The notes beneath the pieces are model-generated. The model saw only the letters and a list, made by a program, of their open reading frames with translations, was not told where the DNA came from and made no database searches. Below, in pieces: positions 44,701-45,075 of a DNA stretch of 45,075 bases (position 1 is the first letter of the stretch; the number at the start of each line of letters is the position of its first letter). Source of the DNA: Lachnospiraceae bacterium (GTDB lineage Bacteria; Bacillota; Clostridia; Lachnospirales; Lachnospiraceae); assembly GCA_011959285.1 (NCBI GenBank), contig BLLW01000028.1:1-45075 (forward strand), given 5' to 3'. The translations under genes were made by a program, and so were the position numbers.

Positions 44701-45075
44701 AGCTCTGGTACATCATCTACCTTTCCATTTGTCGGGCAATCTTTTTGGTGATAAGACACATCTTGTGTATTAAAAGCCCTGTCCTGAATTACCAAATTTG
44801 AATTCTCTGGCTGCGTAAAAATAACAGCCTCCAAACTATGACATCCCTTAAAAGCATCAGTTTCAATCAAATTAACAGATGCTGGTATATAAATTTTTTT
44901 AATACGACAATTGTCTCTAAAGCTGCTGGCAGAAATCGTGCTGACACCATATTGACCTATCTTCTCGGGAATTTGAATCACCGTACAATCAGGATCAAGT
45001 TCCATTTCAATTAGCTGATTTTTTGTATTTACTATAAAGGTGGACGGATGTTCCGCGTCTTCTGGACAATGCACT
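41799..45075 (-). CDS. Giant BspA-like / InlB-repeat surface protein, partial (N-terminus outside window)
   Basis: At least 1091 residues; the reading frame runs off the right edge, so the start and signal peptide are not seen. LRR_5 repeats (about 1-130 and 285-520) are followed by three InlB B-repeats (units ending YAFVGWSADFSKV, FTFDRWSRDYTNV and YTFIRWIPSDFSKV), then a proline-rich linker with SGYPQPSGYPQPSG repeats, a bacterial Ig-like or repeat domain (FDRWTSST...TFTMPAANVAVTATY), a Gly/Ser linker, and the same pre-anchor domain as its neighbour ending in THFSPYVIY. The sorting region is TPKTGD, HPKWFLALGL and a basic tail. It is cotranscribed with the downstream paralogue. Probably a large adhesin. 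Confidence 0.9.
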   Translation of the reverse strand, partial: VHCPEDAEHPSTFIVNTKNQLIEMELDPDCTVIQIPEKIGQYGVSTISASSFRDNCRIKKIYIPASVNLIETDAFKGCHSLEAVIFTQPENSNLVIQDRAFNTQDVSYHQKDCPTNGKVDDVPELTFTGTVSESSAPFKYAMDSKNNINVGGQQANTYITYYSGWPTNLTVKYNWQTDKNELLDYPRYDEINKYTLDSFPYMTDEYVKAAVDAMRAYNDYLSDNKNVPTQDQLDIVNSALNINLPDGIEAIAEGIFSGVDREGNSLGGAVPAPSTSPDPNASPNPAPAPGGLKVNEHINSITMHTVETVEPYAFAGLPKLTGVYMAGGNRIDNYAFKNCSSLANVEIAPSVAELGLRPFAGCDKLQDVKFGESTNFTCENQIIFGLTDGAKTKIIECLEARGETVGSPQVGPEGLETVTEIAEEAFKDCNGIGSVDLTSSSISTIPREAFSRTGRIYSVKLPTTAKSIRDGAFWNSNVSYLEIPSSVTLIENDAFADVIEENGEIKLDDKGRPEVDHINEGHRPVTFYCTEGDAADTYAEAYYYINPTYFKPLIMHEVRFWNYPNYPDRTPALYHETKVADGEAAVPPEDPNVEGYAFVGWSADFSKVVRDMDLYANYSDNVYTVTFTDSQTGEILKTEKVGAGKSATAPEPPEHEGFTFDRWSRDYTNVTADIIVSALYKDNSGSASRHKVVFYDSDGTVLDTQMVDHEGKARPPVPPTKPGYTFIRWIPSDFSKVVEDMNIVAYYEPGAGPLPSGYPQPSGYPQPSGQPGPKPTDKPKGSPGPTATPTATPANGDNVVKYTVSVSGGSGSGSYPAGAIVAINAYYRGEGQVFDRWTSSTAGVGFANPNASSTTFTMPAANVAVTATYKTGSGSSGGSGSGGSGGGTGSSGGGTGNSSNGTVVEVTKPGISNTNLAGATVSGATDNFVVKVTEDQMATDAVIAALQARYGDISRIQYLPMDISLYDSTGRIKIADTSGISVNLTLPLPDELIQYAGNNRVAAVSNGGLEDLNTRFTTVGGVPCVNFTATHFSPYVIYVDTANLTEATIDATPKTGDPIHPKWFLALGLACTSLILFFKRDKKMVLNTKNA

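Overview
This window looks like a chromosomal segment of a spore-forming anaerobic Firmicute of the Lachnospiraceae/Clostridia type. The basis is the gene set (yqfC-yqfD-phoH-ybeY block, tepA-ftsK, rex, alr-mazF, NfnAB-type oxidoreductase, Fhs/FolD, BspA-like surface proteins), strong AGGAGG-type ribosome binding sites, and frequent GTG/TTG starts. All genes but one (an ABC-F ATPase) are on the minus strand, so operons read from high to low coordinates. Genes are tightly packed: no gene-free stretch exceeds 300 bases, and I see no tRNA, rRNA, CRISPR array, IS transposase or phage gene.

Layout, in transcription order (right to left). (1) 45075-39049: two tandem genes for large cell-surface proteins (the first is cut by the window end), with BspA-like leucine-rich repeats, InlB-type B-repeats and a shared C-terminal anchor, ending in a terminator hairpin. 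(2) 38995-38084: a subtilisin-family protease without a signal peptide, whose ribosome binding site lies inside that terminator stem. (3) 38079-34609: a promoter with a perfect palindrome over its -10 box, then a homocitrate/isopropylmalate-synthase family enzyme (probably Re-citrate synthase), a GntR/FCD regulator and isocitrate dehydrogenase: a probable self-regulated 2-oxoglutarate (glutamate) supply operon. (4) 32693-34606 (+): ABC-F ATPase, divergent from rex; the two promoters share a palindrome made of their two -35 boxes. (5) 32490-27957: rex, a coiled-coil protein, bifunctional NAD(P)H-hydrate repair enzyme, alanine racemase and an orphan MazF toxin.

(6) 27943-14443: CorC/HlyC-type CBS protein, YebC, a membrane protein, TepA, FtsK/SpoIIIE, formate-tetrahydrofolate ligase, FolD, a zinc-ribbon membrane protein, and the two subunits of an NfnAB-like electron-bifurcating transhydrogenase. 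The folate C1 enzymes and the NADPH/ferredoxin enzyme thus lie in one run. (7) 14361-11926: Dabb protein, membrane-anchored MORN-repeat protein, small membrane protein, RlmH. (8) 11880-281: YqfC, YqfD, PhoH, a degenerate PgpH-like membrane HD protein, YbeY, a MOP-family flippase, a small anchored protein, two uncharacterised flavoproteins, 5-formyltetrahydrofolate cyclo-ligase and ProA. (9) 1-228: a long imperfect palindrome with 33-bp perfect outer arms.

The most interesting items are the 228-base palindromic element at the left edge, the paired surface proteins with a conserved extended sorting signal and shared pre-anchor domain, the HD-domain protein that has lost its catalytic Asp, the sequestered ribosome binding site of the subtilase, and two promoter/operator architectures (GntR-citrate operon; rex/ABC-F). 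I did not find a clear-cut new multi-gene defence or mobile system. All function names rest on reading motifs by eye; no database search was run.
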